In this document: positions 7,726 through 17,190 of the stretch, in pieces
Numbering within the stretch: position 1 is the stretch's first letter
How the letters are laid out: the number at the start of each line of letters is the position of its first letter
Assembly: GCA_964483245.1 (NCBI GenBank)
Contig: CAZABP010000023.1
Coordinates: 11,990 to 75,989 of the forward strand
Direction of reading: 5' to 3'
Length of the DNA stretch: 64,000 bases
Source of the DNA: CAZABP01 sp964483245
GTDB lineage: Bacteria > Planctomycetota > UBA1135 > UBA2386
Made by a program: the position numbers and the translations under genes
Notes under the pieces: generated by a model
What the model was told of the DNA's origin: nothing
What the model saw: only the letters and a program-made list of their open reading frames with translations
Databases searched by the model: none

Positions 7726-10371
7726 ATGCGTAGACGCACGCTCGTCCTGTTCGTCGTTGGTGCGTGTGCGGCGATGCTCTGGCTGCTGCGCGGATCGGAG
7801 CCGGAACGCGTGGAATCGGTACCGCGCGCGATCGCCGAGCAGAGTGCCGAGCCCGAGATCGTGCAGCCCGGGCGAGCAACTGCTGAGGCTGCGTCTACCG
7901 CAGCTGCGCCGCAGAACCCGGGACGAACGACGCGGGAGTTGGTCGTGCAGCCTGCCGCCGAGCCGAGTGAGCTCGCGAAGATCCGCGGGCGGTGCGTCGA
8001 TGCGAGTGGAGTGCCGGTCGCCGGAGTCGTGGCGCGCCTGACCGGTCAGCACCCGCAGCGGCCGCAGGAGCGTGCGCCTGGATTGCCCCAGCAGGTCACC
8101 ACGGGCAGTGATGGTCGGTTCGAGGTTCAGTGTGCGCCGAGTACGGAAGCCACGTACATCCTGACGCTGCGCTCCGATCGCTTCGCCGGTCTGCTTGCGC
8201 GCTGGAACGAACTCCAGCCGGGCACGAAGGATCTCGGCGACCTGCTGCTGCACGCGGGCGTGCGCCTGGCCGGGCGCGTCGTCGACCCGGACGGCGCTGC
8301 CGTCGCCGACGTCGAGCTGCAGTTCGAAGCGCTCGAGAACTCGTGGACCCTCGTCCAACCGCACGCCAAGCACCTTGCCAGGTCCGGCGCGGACGGGACG
8401 TTCCGGATCGCCGATCCGATGCTGCCAGGCGGCTACTACGTGAACGTGCGTGGCCGGCGGTTGGCGCAGTCGAGGCAACTCACGTTGCGGGATGACGAGC
8501 TGACGCGTTACGCCGAGATCCTGGTCGGACATGCAGAGCCGTTGCAGACGATCTCTGGTGTCGTCGTCGATGATTCCGGCCGGCCACTCGAAGGCGCAGG
8601 CCTCGAGTCGCTCGGCAACCGCCCGTCGATTGCGCGATCGGAGGCCGACGGCAGCGTCTCGCTGGCGAGGCGGGAGGGCTCGAGCGACGAGGTCCGACTG
8701 CGGATCGATTGCGATGGGTTCGAGCTCTACGAGAGCGAGTCCGAGATTCCGTGGGGGAGCGCCGACTTCCGGTTCGTGCTGCGCCGCGGCGTCGATCTCG
8801 AACTGCACGTCGTGACCGCTGGCGACCGTTCGCCGGTCGAGGAGTTCTGCGTGCACGTCGTTCCGAAAGTGCTCGCACCATGGAGCCGCGAGGTCGCTCC
8901 GCGCGCCGCCGGCCTGCACCCGGATGGCCGTGTCACGCTGACGGGCTTACGGCGTGGAACGCAGACGATCGAAGTCGAGCCGGCCGATCCGCAGCTCGCC
9001 TCGAGCGGCCTGATCCCGGTCACGATCGGGGAGTCGGGACCCGCGCGTGCCACGATCGAGCTCACGCGGGCGCACACGCGCGAGCTCCGCGTGCGTCTCA
9101 GCGATGGCTCGATCCCGACCGAAACCACGGTCCAGCTCGTCGATACGTTGGGGCAGCCAATCGAACGGCACCATCGGGCGCTGCCGGTTGCGCGCTGGGC
9201 AGACGGGAGTGGCGCACAGAGTCTGCTGTTGCTGCAGGAGGCGAAGACCGATGCGGATGGCAGTGCGATGCTGCGCGGTCCGGCGCGCCAGACGCTGGCG
9301 CTTCGCCTGCAGGTTGGCCAGAGCCCACCGACGTTCGTCGAGCAGGTCGACCTCGCGGTCGCTGCTCCACTCGTCGTCGAAGTGCCGGTGGGTGCGAGGT
9401 TGCAGCTGCGCGCCGAGCCGCTCGATGTGCTGGCGGATCTCCGTGTGCTCGCCGGCATGCCGGCAAGCGGCACCATCGACGAACGGCAGCAGCGATATCT
9501 GCCGCAGCTCAGTCTCGTGCAGGGTGAGGGCGATGACAGGCGGATCCATCCGCCGTTCGAGCGAGGACCCTTGTCGTTCGATGCCGGCGGAGTTGCGCAG
9601 TTCACCGGCGTGCCGGCTGGAACGTGGCGGATCCAGGCCACCATCTGGCACTTCGCGGGCCAGGGTGGGCGTGGTGGGAGAGAGTTCTTCGGTGAAATCA
9701 CTCTGCGGGATGGCGAGTCAAAGTCCGTGGTCGTCGACCTGGCGCACCTTCGCTGTGGGCGGCTCGATGCGCGTGTGCTGTGTGATGGCGAGCCATTCGT
9801 GTCAGGCCATGTATTGCTCGAGAGCCAACCTCAGGCGCGTGCGGTCGGCGGCCCGGTGACGCACCGGCGCGCCGCACTGTTGGATCAGGACGGTGCCTGC
9901 TCGATCCCGATGCTGCAGGGCACGTACTCCCTGGCGGTCCAGCATCGTGTGGGCGACGAGACGCGCATACTGCGCGCACCGGGGCAGATCGTGATCGCGC
10001 CGGGCGGCACCGTGTCGCGGACCTTCCATGTCCGCACCAGGACGATCACGCTGAAGCTCGTCGACCACGAAGGGCGGCCCGCCGGCGGCATCCCGCTCGA
10101 GCTGCGCGACGCGACCGGCGCGCTGCGCCACCTGCTGCGTCCAACCGACGCGGAAGGGATCGTGCGGTGCGCGGTCGAAGCGGAAGCCTTCGAGCTGACG
10201 GTGCTGCCCAAGCGCCTGTACGTACCGCAGCAACGCCAACGCGTGTGGGAGCTGCACAAGCACGAGCCGGATCCGTTCGCGACGTACCGGATCCGGCTGG
10301 CGACGTTGGACCCGGACCGGGCCGAGTCCGCGCCGCAGGCGATCCGTTTGCCGGCGGATTGGGTTCGGTGA
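7726..10371 (+). CDS. Membrane-anchored protein with carboxypeptidase-regulatory-like repeats (tandem paralogue A)
   Basis: The 881-residue protein has an N-terminal membrane segment (TLVLFVVGACAAMLWLL after MRRR), then a Pro/Ala/Glu-rich linker to about residue 80, then a series of beta-sandwich repeats of the CarboxypepD_reg/Ig-like kind. The clearest are IRGRCVDASGVPVAG, LAGRVVDPDGAAVADV, ISGVVVDDSGRPLEGAG and LKLVDHEGRPAGGIPLEL. Such domains are structural or ligand-binding; there is no catalytic motif. Most of the protein should lie outside the cytoplasmic membrane. It is followed 26 bp later by a paralogue of the same length and domain order (tandem duplication). No function beyond a cell-envelope role can be claimed. 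Confidence 0.85.
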   Translation: MRRRTLVLFVVGACAAMLWLLRGSEPERVESVPRAIAEQSAEPEIVQPGRATAEAASTAAAPQNPGRTTRELVVQPAAEPSELAKIRGRCVDASGVPVAGVVARLTGQHPQRPQERAPGLPQQVTTGSDGRFEVQCAPSTEATYILTLRSDRFAGLLARWNELQPGTKDLGDLLLHAGVRLAGRVVDPDGAAVADVELQFEALENSWTLVQPHAKHLARSGADGTFRIADPMLPGGYYVNVRGRRLAQSRQLTLRDDELTRYAEILVGHAEPLQTISGVVVDDSGRPLEGAGLESLGNRPSIARSEADGSVSLARREGSSDEVRLRIDCDGFELYESESEIPWGSADFRFVLRRGVDLELHVVTAGDRSPVEEFCVHVVPKVLAPWSREVAPRAAGLHPDGRVTLTGLRRGTQTIEVEPADPQLASSGLIPVTIGESGPARATIELTRAHTRELRVRLSDGSIPTETTVQLVDTLGQPIERHHRALPVARWADGSGAQSLLLLQEAKTDADGSAMLRGPARQTLALRLQVGQSPPTFVEQVDLAVAAPLVVEVPVGARLQLRAEPLDVLADLRVLAGMPASGTIDERQQRYLPQLSLVQGEGDDRRIHPPFERGPLSFDAGGVAQFTGVPAGTWRIQATIWHFAGQGGRGGREFFGEITLRDGESKSVVVDLAHLRCGRLDARVLCDGEPFVSGHVLLESQPQARAVGGPVTHRRAALLDQDGACSIPMLQGTYSLAVQHRVGDETRILRAPGQIVIAPGGTVSRTFHVRTRTITLKLVDHEGRPAGGIPLELRDATGALRHLLRPTDAEGIVRCAVEAEAFELTVLPKRLYVPQQRQRVWELHKHEPDPFATYRIRLATLDPDRAESAPQAIRLPADWVR

Positions 10372-10397
10372 TTCACTGATCCTCGCAGGAGATCGAC

Positions 10398-13076
10398 ATG
10401 GACCGGCGCATCCTCGTTCTCGTTCTCGTGTTGCTGGTGGCTGCCGGCGCCATCTGGATCGCGCGGTGGGCGGAGCCGGAGTCGACCGGGACGTCCCAGC
10501 AGCAGTCGGAGGCGCCCGCGGAGTCCGCGGCGGTGCCTGCAACTGGCGAGGCCGGGGCACCGCCAGCGCGTGTGACGGAGGCAGAGCCTGACGCAGCGGC
10601 TCCTGCGCGCGAGCAGGTCGCGGCGCCGGACGCGACGACCCGTGGTCCGCTCGCGACGATTCGCGGGCGGTGCGTCGACGCGCAGCACCTGCCGCTGCGT
10701 GACATCAGCGCGAAGCTGACCGGCTGGACCGCGACCTCCGAGCGCATGGATGCCTGGCTGAAGGACCATGACGAGCCGGCGCGGTTCGAGCAGGCGATCA
10801 CGACCGGCGAGGATGGCCGGTTCGAGTTCTCGTTCTGGCCACCGCCGCCTTTCCAGTTCGCGCTCGAGCTGGAGGCCGCCGGTTTCGCTCATCACACCGG
10901 GCGGTGGAACGTGCTCGAGCCCGGAACGACGAAGGACGTGGGCGACGTCGTGATGGAGCCGGGTGCAAAGCTCCGCGGCCGCGTCGTCGACGCGGCCGGC
11001 GCACCGCTCGCGAAGGCCGACGTTTCGATCACGGCCGTAGATTCACGCCAGGTGGATGTAGGTCCGACGCGGCACAACCACGCGATCACGCGCGATGATG
11101 GCAGCTTCGAATGTTGGCGGGCGAGCGCGCCGGGGGACTACACGATCGAAGTCTGGCGGCAGCAGATCGTGAAGCCGCGCAGCCTGAGCTGGGCCGCTGG
11201 CGATCCAGCACCTTTTCTCGAGATCGTGGTCGAAGAGCGGACGACGCGACCAGCGATGCGTGGGATCGTCGTCGACGAGCAGGGTCAGCCGGTGCGGAAC
11301 GCGCACATCGAGGGCCTCCAGGGCGGCGGTGCGTCGCAGACAGGAACGGACCGCGACGGGCGTTTCGTGCTCGAGCGCGGTCCCGGCGTGCCGGACGAGA
11401 TCCGGTTGCGGATCGATGCGCCGGGTTTCGAGCTCCTGCTGCCGGAGGAATCGTTCACCTGGGGCCGTGAGGATCTCGAGTTCACGTTGCGGGCGGGCCT
11501 GACGGTGGACTTGCTGGTGGTGCGCGCGTCGGACCAGTCGCCGGTGGAGGAGTACCAGGTACGCGTGATGCCGAAGCAGCTGAGAAGGGTGAGTTCGTAC
11601 GAGTTCGAAGTGCGAGCTCGCGGGGAGCATCCCGGCGGCAGGGTTCAGATCGACCGCATCCGCAGGGGTGAGCATTGGCTCGCCGTCGAGCCGAAGGGGG
11701 ATGAGCTCGGATCCGCATGCATCCCGATCACGGTCGCAGATCCGGGGCCGGCGCGCGCAACCGTCGCGCTCGTAGCGACGCGCGAGCGCACGCTGCGCGT
11801 GCTCCGCAGCGACGATTCCCCGGTCGTGGGATCGCGTGTCCAGCTCGTCGACCCGCTCGGCCATGCGATCGACGCGAAAGTCACGATCCTTCCGATCCAC
11901 GCATGGTCCCGGACGAATGACGCGAAGGCGGTGCTCGTGCAGGAGGGGATCACGGATGCTGGTGGCGAGCTGCTGCTGCGCGGTCCCTCGTCGGCCGAGA
12001 TGACGGTCGTTGTCCGCGGTCGCGGTCATCCTGACCTGGTCGTGCCGCACGTCTCACTGGATCCCGCAGAACCGCTCGTCGTACGTGTGAGCTCCGGTGG
12101 CACGCTCGAGCTGCGCATCGAGCCATTGGAAGTCCTGGCAGACCTTCGAGCGCTCGCAGGGATCCCGGCGCGCGGTGAGGTTTCGGAGGAAGAGACACGG
12201 TTCCTCCCTGCCGTGCGGCTCGGCGACGTGGACTACAGATCCAGGCGGATGCACCCTCCGTTCCAGGAGCCGGCGGTCGGCTTTGGCGCAGATGGGAAAG
12301 CCGTGCTGCGCGGAATCCCGCCCGGCGAGTGGCGCGTCATGACCACACTCTGGCAACGCACAGCGCAGGGAGCGCAAGGAAACAGCGAAGTGCTGGCCCA
12401 CGTCCACATCGTCGACGCGAAGACGACGAGCGCTGTGCTGGATCTTGCGCACCTGCGCGTCGGCCAGATCGAGGGAATCGTGCTGAAGAACGGCATTCCG
12501 ACGCCGGATGCGAACGTGCAACTGACCAGCACGCCACGAGCTCGGGCTGGCGGAGCTCCGTCACGCCGCCACCGCAACCTGAAAACCGATGCCGAAGGGC
12601 GCTTCTCGAGCGTGGTCGTGCATGGGGAATACATGCTCACGCTGTACGAGCGGTCCGGTGACGGGCATCGCGCATTGCGTGCGGAGGGACGCGTGCTCGT
12701 CACTCCCGGCGCGACGGCGCAGCGCACGTTCGACATCTGTACTGGGAAGATGCACGCGCTCATCCTCGACCCCGAGGGCAAGCCGGTTCCGTCGGTGCCG
12801 TTGGAGCTCGTCGATGTCGATGGTGACCTGCGTCATACCCTTCCGATCAGCGATGCCGACGGGCAGACCGAGGCCGAGCTCGAGGGCCACGCCTTCCGCG
12901 TCCGCGTGTTGCGCAAGCGATTGTTGGATCCGACGGAGGCGCAAAAGCTGTTCGAGAACCACCAAGGCAACAAGGACCCGTTCGCAGCGCATCGCTTCGA
13001 ACTCGGCGCGCTGACCGTTCGTCCGGGCGAGACGACCGAGCTCACTCTCCGATTGCCGCCCGAGTGGTTTCAGTAG
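10398..13076 (+). CDS. Membrane-anchored protein with carboxypeptidase-regulatory-like repeats (tandem paralogue B)
   Basis: The 892-residue protein parallels the preceding gene along its whole length: an N-terminal anchor (ILVLVLVLLVAAGAIWIA), a low-complexity Ala/Glu/Thr linker, and beta-sandwich repeats such as IRGRCVDAQHLPLRD, LRGRVVDAAGAPLAKA, MRGIVVDEQGQPVRNA and ALILDPEGKPVPSVPLEL. Shared blocks include SDQSPVEEY versus GDRSPVEEF, GDVVMEPGAKLRGRVVD versus GDLLLHAGVRLAGRVVD, and LEVLADLRALAGIPA versus LDVLADLRVLAGMPA. A good ribosome binding site (AGGAG at 10387-10391) precedes the ATG. The gene pair probably arose by tandem duplication and has since diverged substantially. It is an envelope protein of unknown role, probably cotranscribed with paralogue A. 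Confidence 0.86.
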   Translation: MDRRILVLVLVLLVAAGAIWIARWAEPESTGTSQQQSEAPAESAAVPATGEAGAPPARVTEAEPDAAAPAREQVAAPDATTRGPLATIRGRCVDAQHLPLRDISAKLTGWTATSERMDAWLKDHDEPARFEQAITTGEDGRFEFSFWPPPPFQFALELEAAGFAHHTGRWNVLEPGTTKDVGDVVMEPGAKLRGRVVDAAGAPLAKADVSITAVDSRQVDVGPTRHNHAITRDDGSFECWRASAPGDYTIEVWRQQIVKPRSLSWAAGDPAPFLEIVVEERTTRPAMRGIVVDEQGQPVRNAHIEGLQGGGASQTGTDRDGRFVLERGPGVPDEIRLRIDAPGFELLLPEESFTWGREDLEFTLRAGLTVDLLVVRASDQSPVEEYQVRVMPKQLRRVSSYEFEVRARGEHPGGRVQIDRIRRGEHWLAVEPKGDELGSACIPITVADPGPARATVALVATRERTLRVLRSDDSPVVGSRVQLVDPLGHAIDAKVTILPIHAWSRTNDAKAVLVQEGITDAGGELLLRGPSSAEMTVVVRGRGHPDLVVPHVSLDPAEPLVVRVSSGGTLELRIEPLEVLADLRALAGIPARGEVSEEETRFLPAVRLGDVDYRSRRMHPPFQEPAVGFGADGKAVLRGIPPGEWRVMTTLWQRTAQGAQGNSEVLAHVHIVDAKTTSAVLDLAHLRVGQIEGIVLKNGIPTPDANVQLTSTPRARAGGAPSRRHRNLKTDAEGRFSSVVVHGEYMLTLYERSGDGHRALRAEGRVLVTPGATAQRTFDICTGKMHALILDPEGKPVPSVPLELVDVDGDLRHTLPISDADGQTEAELEGHAFRVRVLRKRLLDPTEAQKLFENHQGNKDPFAAHRFELGALTVRPGETTELTLRLPPEWFQ

Positions 13077-13088
13077 ACCGCCGCGCAG

Positions 13089-13178
13089 GTGTCTGACACC
13101 CGGTGTACCGGTACGCCAGGTGTCAGTTCGTTCACCGACGGGGCGTATGACCAGTCTCTGAGGAGACACCTGCGCGGC
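13089..13178 (+). repeat. GTGTCTGACACC palindromic repeat, copy 2
   Basis: This is a direct copy of the unit at 7521-7681 without the internal extra segment. The inverted repeat 13093-13126 again centres on GTACCGGTAC. The tail TTCACCGACGGGGCGTATGACC continues into AGGAGACACCTGCGCGGC. It begins 12 bp after the stop codon of the second tandem paralogue. Confidence 0.75.
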
Positions 13179-13216
13179 AGCCTGTGTGCGCATCCGCACG
13201 CGAACCGACGGCTTCC

Positions 13217-13286
13217 GTCTCTGAGACGCCGCGTACCGCTTCGCGCGGGAATTCTCGCACGAACTGACGGACGGCGTCTCAGAGAC
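13217..13286 (-). repeat. 70-bp palindromic repeat unit, copy in inverted orientation
   Basis: The unit is the inverted copy of 7385-7454. Its ends, 13216-13231 and 13272-13287, are a perfect 16-bp inverted repeat (CGTCTCTGAGACGCCG). It lies between two convergent genes (tandem paralogue B and the ferredoxin reductase), where it could fold as a bidirectional terminator. Confidence 0.75.
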
Positions 13287-13297
13287 GCGGCGTACCG

Positions 13298-14695
13298 CTA
13301 CGCATTTTCGCGCGCGCGCTGCAGCAGCTCCTCGAGCGTGCTGAGCTTGACGCGGGGGCGGCCGTGCGGCTTGCCCTGTTCCTGCTCCCAGGCGTCGAGG
13401 CGCTTCCAGTCGGCGTAGGTCACGAACGGGACGTTGCGCTTGGCGAGCAGGTCCGCGATCGCGGTGCGCGGCGGGAGCGTGCGCGCCGTCAGCGAGGGCA
13501 CGTCCTCGACGATCTTCTCGACGGTGGCCTTGGAGTCGGGGCTGTTGGTGCCGATCAAGCCGGTCGGCCCGCGCTTGGCCCAGCCGACGACGTATTGCGC
13601 CGGCACCACGGCGCCGCCGGGTGCGGTCAACACGCGACCGTCGGTGTTGGGCACGATCCCCTTGCGCTCGTCGAACGGCACGCCCGGCACGGGAATCCCG
13701 CGATAGCCGATCGCCTTGAACACGAGGTCGACGTCGAACGTGACGACCTGGTCGGTGTTCTTCGCCCGCGGCGTGCCACTCGGATCCGGCACGAGCTCAC
13801 AGCGGCGCGCGACGACGCGCTGCACGCGCCCGCCGTCCCCCTCGAACCGGTCCGGCGAGACGAGGAAGTGGCAGCGGACCTTCTTGGTGTTGCTGCCCTC
13901 ACCTTTGGCGCTCTGCTCGCGCAGGAACTCGACGTTGCGCCGGGCAGATCGCGGCGCCGACTCGAGCCACTCAGCACTCAGCGGATCCAGCTCCGCCTGC
14001 GCGGGATCGACGACGAGATCCACACCCTCCAGCTCGGCGATCTCCTCGATCTCCTTGGGCGAGAACGCAGCCTGCGCCGGCCCGCGGCGCCCGAGCAGGT
14101 GCACCTCGCGCACGCGGCTGCGCCGCAGCACTGCGAGCGCGTAATCGGCGATGTCGGTCGTCGCGAGCCGGGCCGGATCCTGGATCAGGATCCGCGCCAC
14201 ATCCATCGCCACGTTGCCGTTGCCGACGACGGCGACGCGCGTGGCCCGCTCGAGCGCGAACTCGAGCCCGCGGAAGTCCGGATGCCCGTTGTACCACCCG
14301 ACGAACTGCGTCGCGGCGTGCACGCCGGCCAGCTCCTCGCCCGGAATCCCGAGCTTCAGATCGCTCTCGCAGCCATGCGCAAAGATCACGACGTCGTAGT
14401 GCGCCTGCAGCTCGGCGACCTGCAGATCCTTGCCGAGCTTGACGTGTCCGAAGAACCGGAACGACGGATGCGCGGCGATCTTCTCGTAGACCCGCACGAC
14501 GGCCTTGATGTTCTGGTGATCCGGCGCGACGCCGCCGCGCACGAGCCCGAACGGGGTCGGCAGACGGTCGAACACGTCGCACTCGGCGCTCAGCCCGCCG
14601 ACCTTCTGCAGCGCCTCGACGGCGTAGAACGCGGACGGTCCGGAACCGACGACGGCGACGCGGAGCGGTCGTTCCTGGCTGCCGAGCTGGCTCAT
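13298..14695 (-). CDS. Ferredoxin/adrenodoxin-type NADP+ reductase (FAD flavoprotein)
   Basis: The protein has 465 residues from the ATG at 14695; a longer frame upstream lacks conservation. It carries the FAD Rossmann motif VGSGPSAFYAVEAL near residue 14, then FDRLPTPFGLVRGGVAPDH, typical of the adrenodoxin-reductase/FprA/glutamate-synthase-like group. The NADP Rossmann motif is VVGNGNVAMDVARIL, and near the C-terminus comes GWAKRGPTGLIGTNSPDS, the family FAD-contacting loop. These enzymes move electrons between NADPH and a ferredoxin. The partner ferredoxin is not in the window. The gene is divergent from hisS, with 91 bp between the chosen starts, and its 3-prime end abuts the palindromic repeats. 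Confidence 0.93.
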   Translation of the reverse strand: MSQLGSQERPLRVAVVGSGPSAFYAVEALQKVGGLSAECDVFDRLPTPFGLVRGGVAPDHQNIKAVVRVYEKIAAHPSFRFFGHVKLGKDLQVAELQAHYDVVIFAHGCESDLKLGIPGEELAGVHAATQFVGWYNGHPDFRGLEFALERATRVAVVGNGNVAMDVARILIQDPARLATTDIADYALAVLRRSRVREVHLLGRRGPAQAAFSPKEIEEIAELEGVDLVVDPAQAELDPLSAEWLESAPRSARRNVEFLREQSAKGEGSNTKKVRCHFLVSPDRFEGDGGRVQRVVARRCELVPDPSGTPRAKNTDQVVTFDVDLVFKAIGYRGIPVPGVPFDERKGIVPNTDGRVLTAPGGAVVPAQYVVGWAKRGPTGLIGTNSPDSKATVEKIVEDVPSLTARTLPPRTAIADLLAKRNVPFVTYADWKRLDAWEQEQGKPHGRPRVKLSTLEELLQRARENA

Positions 14696-14786
14696 CGCGC
14701 GCAGGTCTAGCAGGCCCGTGCGCCCTTTTCGACCGCCCGCTCGAAGAACCAACACGGCCGGCTACAACGTCGCGACACGCACCGCG

Positions 14787-16118
14787 ATGGCCGACCGTCC
14801 CCTGATCCAACCGCGCACGCTGAAAGGATTCCGCGACTACCCGCCGGAAGTCATGATCCCGCGCGAGCGGCTGATCGAGACGGCGCGCGCGGTCTACCGG
14901 TCGTTCGGCTTCGCGCCGATCGACACCCCCGCACTCGAGTACTCCGAAGTCCTGCTCGGCAAGGGCGGCGACGAGGCGGACCGGCAGCTCTACCGCTTCC
15001 GCGACCATGGCGACCGCGACGTCGCGCTGCGCTTCGACCTGACGGTGCCGCTGGCCCGCTTCGTGGCGCAGCATTCCGCGCAGCTCGGGATGCCGTTCAA
15101 GCGCTACGCGATCGGCGCGGTCTGGCGCGGCGAGAACACGCAGCGTGGCCGCTACCGCGAGTTCCTGCAGTGCGACTTCGACACGATCGGCACCGAGAGC
15201 ATCGGCGCCGACATCGAGACCGGGCTCGTGATCCACGAGCTGATGACAAAGATCGGGTTCGCACGGTTCACGATCCACGCCAACAACCGCAAGGTCCTCA
15301 ACGGCGTGCTCGAGCGGCTCGATCTCGCGAGCCGCGGTCCGGCGGTGTTGCGCGTGCTCGACAAGCTCGGCAAGGTCGGCCCGGACAAGGTTGCGGCCGA
15401 GATGCAGCAGGCCGCCGGCGCGAGCGCGACGCAAGCCGAGGCCGTCGTCGCGATGGCGACGGTCACCGGCACGAACGACGAGATGCTGGCCAGCCTCGCG
15501 CCGCAGGTGCGTGGCTCCGAGACCGGCGAGCGCGGCCTCGCGCAGCTGCACGAGCTGCTGGCCGGCCTGACCGCCGCCGGCGTCGAGCCCTCCCGCCTGC
15601 GCCTCGACGTCGGCATCGCGCGCGGCCTCGACTACTACACCGGCACGATCTACGAGACGTTCCTCGGCGACCTGCCCGGCATCGGCAGCGTCTGCAGTGG
15701 CGGCCGGTACGACGACCTCGCGTCGCTGTACACGAAAGAGCGCCTCCCCGGCATCGGCGCCTCGCTCGGGCTCGACCGCCTGCTCGCCGCGATGGAAGAG
15801 CTGCACCTCCTCGAGCCGCGCGCGACGACCGCCGACGTGTTCATCCCGCTGTTCGACGCGTCGCGCCGCGGCGACTACCTGGCGCTCGCGACCGAACTGC
15901 GCCGCGCCGGCTTCGCGACCGAGCTGTACCCCGACGCCGCCAAGCTGGGCGCGCAGTTCAAGTACGCCGACCGCCGCGGCCACCGCGTCGCGGTCGTCGT
16001 CGGGCCGGACGAGTGGGCGCAACAGACGTTGCAGCTCAAGGACATGAAGCGTGGCGAGAGTCGCAGCGTCCCGCGCTCCGAGTTGATCCCGGCGCTGCGC
16101 GCGCTGCTCGCGTCGTGA
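14787..16118 (+). CDS. hisS: Histidyl-tRNA synthetase
   Basis: The 443-residue class II aminoacyl-tRNA synthetase charges tRNA-His. It shows LKGFRDYPPE at the N-terminus, motif 2 around GRYREFLQCDFD, the two histidine-specific signatures GLDYYTGTIYE and CSGGRYDDL, motif 3 in GIGASLGLDRL, and a C-terminal anticodon-binding domain with QFKYADRRGHRVAVVVG. The ATG at 14787 (MADRPLIQ) is preferred to in-frame sites upstream because family proteins start just before the conserved GFRDY. The stop overlaps the GTG start of the next gene (GTGA). Confidence 0.97.
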   Translation: MADRPLIQPRTLKGFRDYPPEVMIPRERLIETARAVYRSFGFAPIDTPALEYSEVLLGKGGDEADRQLYRFRDHGDRDVALRFDLTVPLARFVAQHSAQLGMPFKRYAIGAVWRGENTQRGRYREFLQCDFDTIGTESIGADIETGLVIHELMTKIGFARFTIHANNRKVLNGVLERLDLASRGPAVLRVLDKLGKVGPDKVAAEMQQAAGASATQAEAVVAMATVTGTNDEMLASLAPQVRGSETGERGLAQLHELLAGLTAAGVEPSRLRLDVGIARGLDYYTGTIYETFLGDLPGIGSVCSGGRYDDLASLYTKERLPGIGASLGLDRLLAAMEELHLLEPRATTADVFIPLFDASRRGDYLALATELRRAGFATELYPDAAKLGAQFKYADRRGHRVAVVVGPDEWAQQTLQLKDMKRGESRSVPRSELIPALRALLAS

Positions 16119-17185
16119 AGCTGATCCTGCTGACCGCGGCGATCAGCGCCCTCGTCTTCGCGGTGTTGACGCTCCCGTTCCCACTGGTCCGCCGCACGCG
16201 CCAGGCCTGGCGGCGCTACCTGTGGATCAACCTGGCGCTGCTGCCGGTCGACTTCCTGGTCGTCACGCCGGCGATGCTCGGCTTCGCCGGGATGTCGTTC
16301 CTCGGGACGCGGCCGGACGAGCGCGGCTACACCGGCCCGCGGCTCGCCGAGAACGGCGAGTGGATCGCGCAGAGCCGGGAATCCCTGGGCGCCGAGCGCG
16401 CGTCCGGCACGTTCGCACCACCGACCGTCGAGCCGACGATGCTGGTCGCCGCCGACGGCGTGCCGCTGCGTACGTTCTTCGTGCCGACGCACCGCACGCG
16501 GCTCCGCGTCAGCGCGGTCCTGGTCCACGGGCTGTTCCGCGGCGCGCTCGAGCTGGAGCCGGTCGGCGCGATGCTGCGCGAGCTCGGCGTCGACGTGCTG
16601 CTGCTCGAGCTGCGCAACCACGGTGGCAGCGGACGCGCGGCGCCCAGCTTCGGCCTGCGCGAATCGCAGGATGTGATTGCGGCCGCGCACTGGCTCCGCC
16701 AGCAGAAACGCACGCGCGACGACCACCTCGTGTTGTTCGCCGTCAGCCTCGGCACGATCGCCGCGTCGCTGGCGGCGCCACAGATCGAAGAGCTCGCGGG
16801 GATCGCATTCGACGCACCGGTCCTCGATCCGCTCGAGACCGCCCACGCGATGCTCGGCGACGAGTCGCATCCGCGGCGGCCGGCGTTCCCTGAGCCGTTC
16901 CGATCGCTGTCGTTGACGGCGCTGCAGCTGTGGTGCGGCTTCTGGTTCGACGAGATCCGGGTCCGCGACGCCCTGCTGGAGCTGCCGCGTGATCTGCCGG
17001 TGCTGGTCGTTGGTGGCGGGCTCGACACCCGCGTGCCGCCCGCGAACGTGCACGCATTCGCGAACAACCTCGGCGACGCCGAAGTCAGGATCGTGCCGGA
17101 TGCAGGACACGGCACGGCATTCGTCGAACACGGCGACCACTACATGCGTTGGCTCGCCGAGTGGCTGGTTCGCGTGCGCAACTGA
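16115..17185 (+). CDS. Membrane-anchored alpha/beta hydrolase
   Basis: The protein has 356 residues from the GTG at 16115, which overlaps the hisS stop by 4 nt and implies translational coupling. Two N-terminal hydrophobic segments (residues about 1-20 and 33-57) anchor it. The hydrolase fold follows: VLVHGLFRG forms the oxyanion region, AVSLG holds the nucleophile Ser211, and DTRVPP and DAGHGTAF give the acid and the catalytic His. The substrate is unknown; it is probably an esterase or lipase-like enzyme acting at the membrane. The start is set by the overlap and by the hydrophobic N-terminus. Confidence 0.85.
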   Translation: MKLILLTAAISALVFAVLTLPFPLVRRTRQAWRRYLWINLALLPVDFLVVTPAMLGFAGMSFLGTRPDERGYTGPRLAENGEWIAQSRESLGAERASGTFAPPTVEPTMLVAADGVPLRTFFVPTHRTRLRVSAVLVHGLFRGALELEPVGAMLRELGVDVLLLELRNHGGSGRAAPSFGLRESQDVIAAAHWLRQQKRTRDDHLVLFAVSLGTIAASLAAPQIEELAGIAFDAPVLDPLETAHAMLGDESHPRRPAFPEPFRSLSLTALQLWCGFWFDEIRVRDALLELPRDLPVLVVGGGLDTRVPPANVHAFANNLGDAEVRIVPDAGHGTAFVEHGDHYMRWLAEWLVRVRN

Positions 17186-17190
17186 TCTGC

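Noticed and set aside
7463..7879. Open frame across the palindromic repeats on the minus strand
   Set aside because: It runs through the repeat units and the start of a real gene, with no conserved feature; shadow of repeats.
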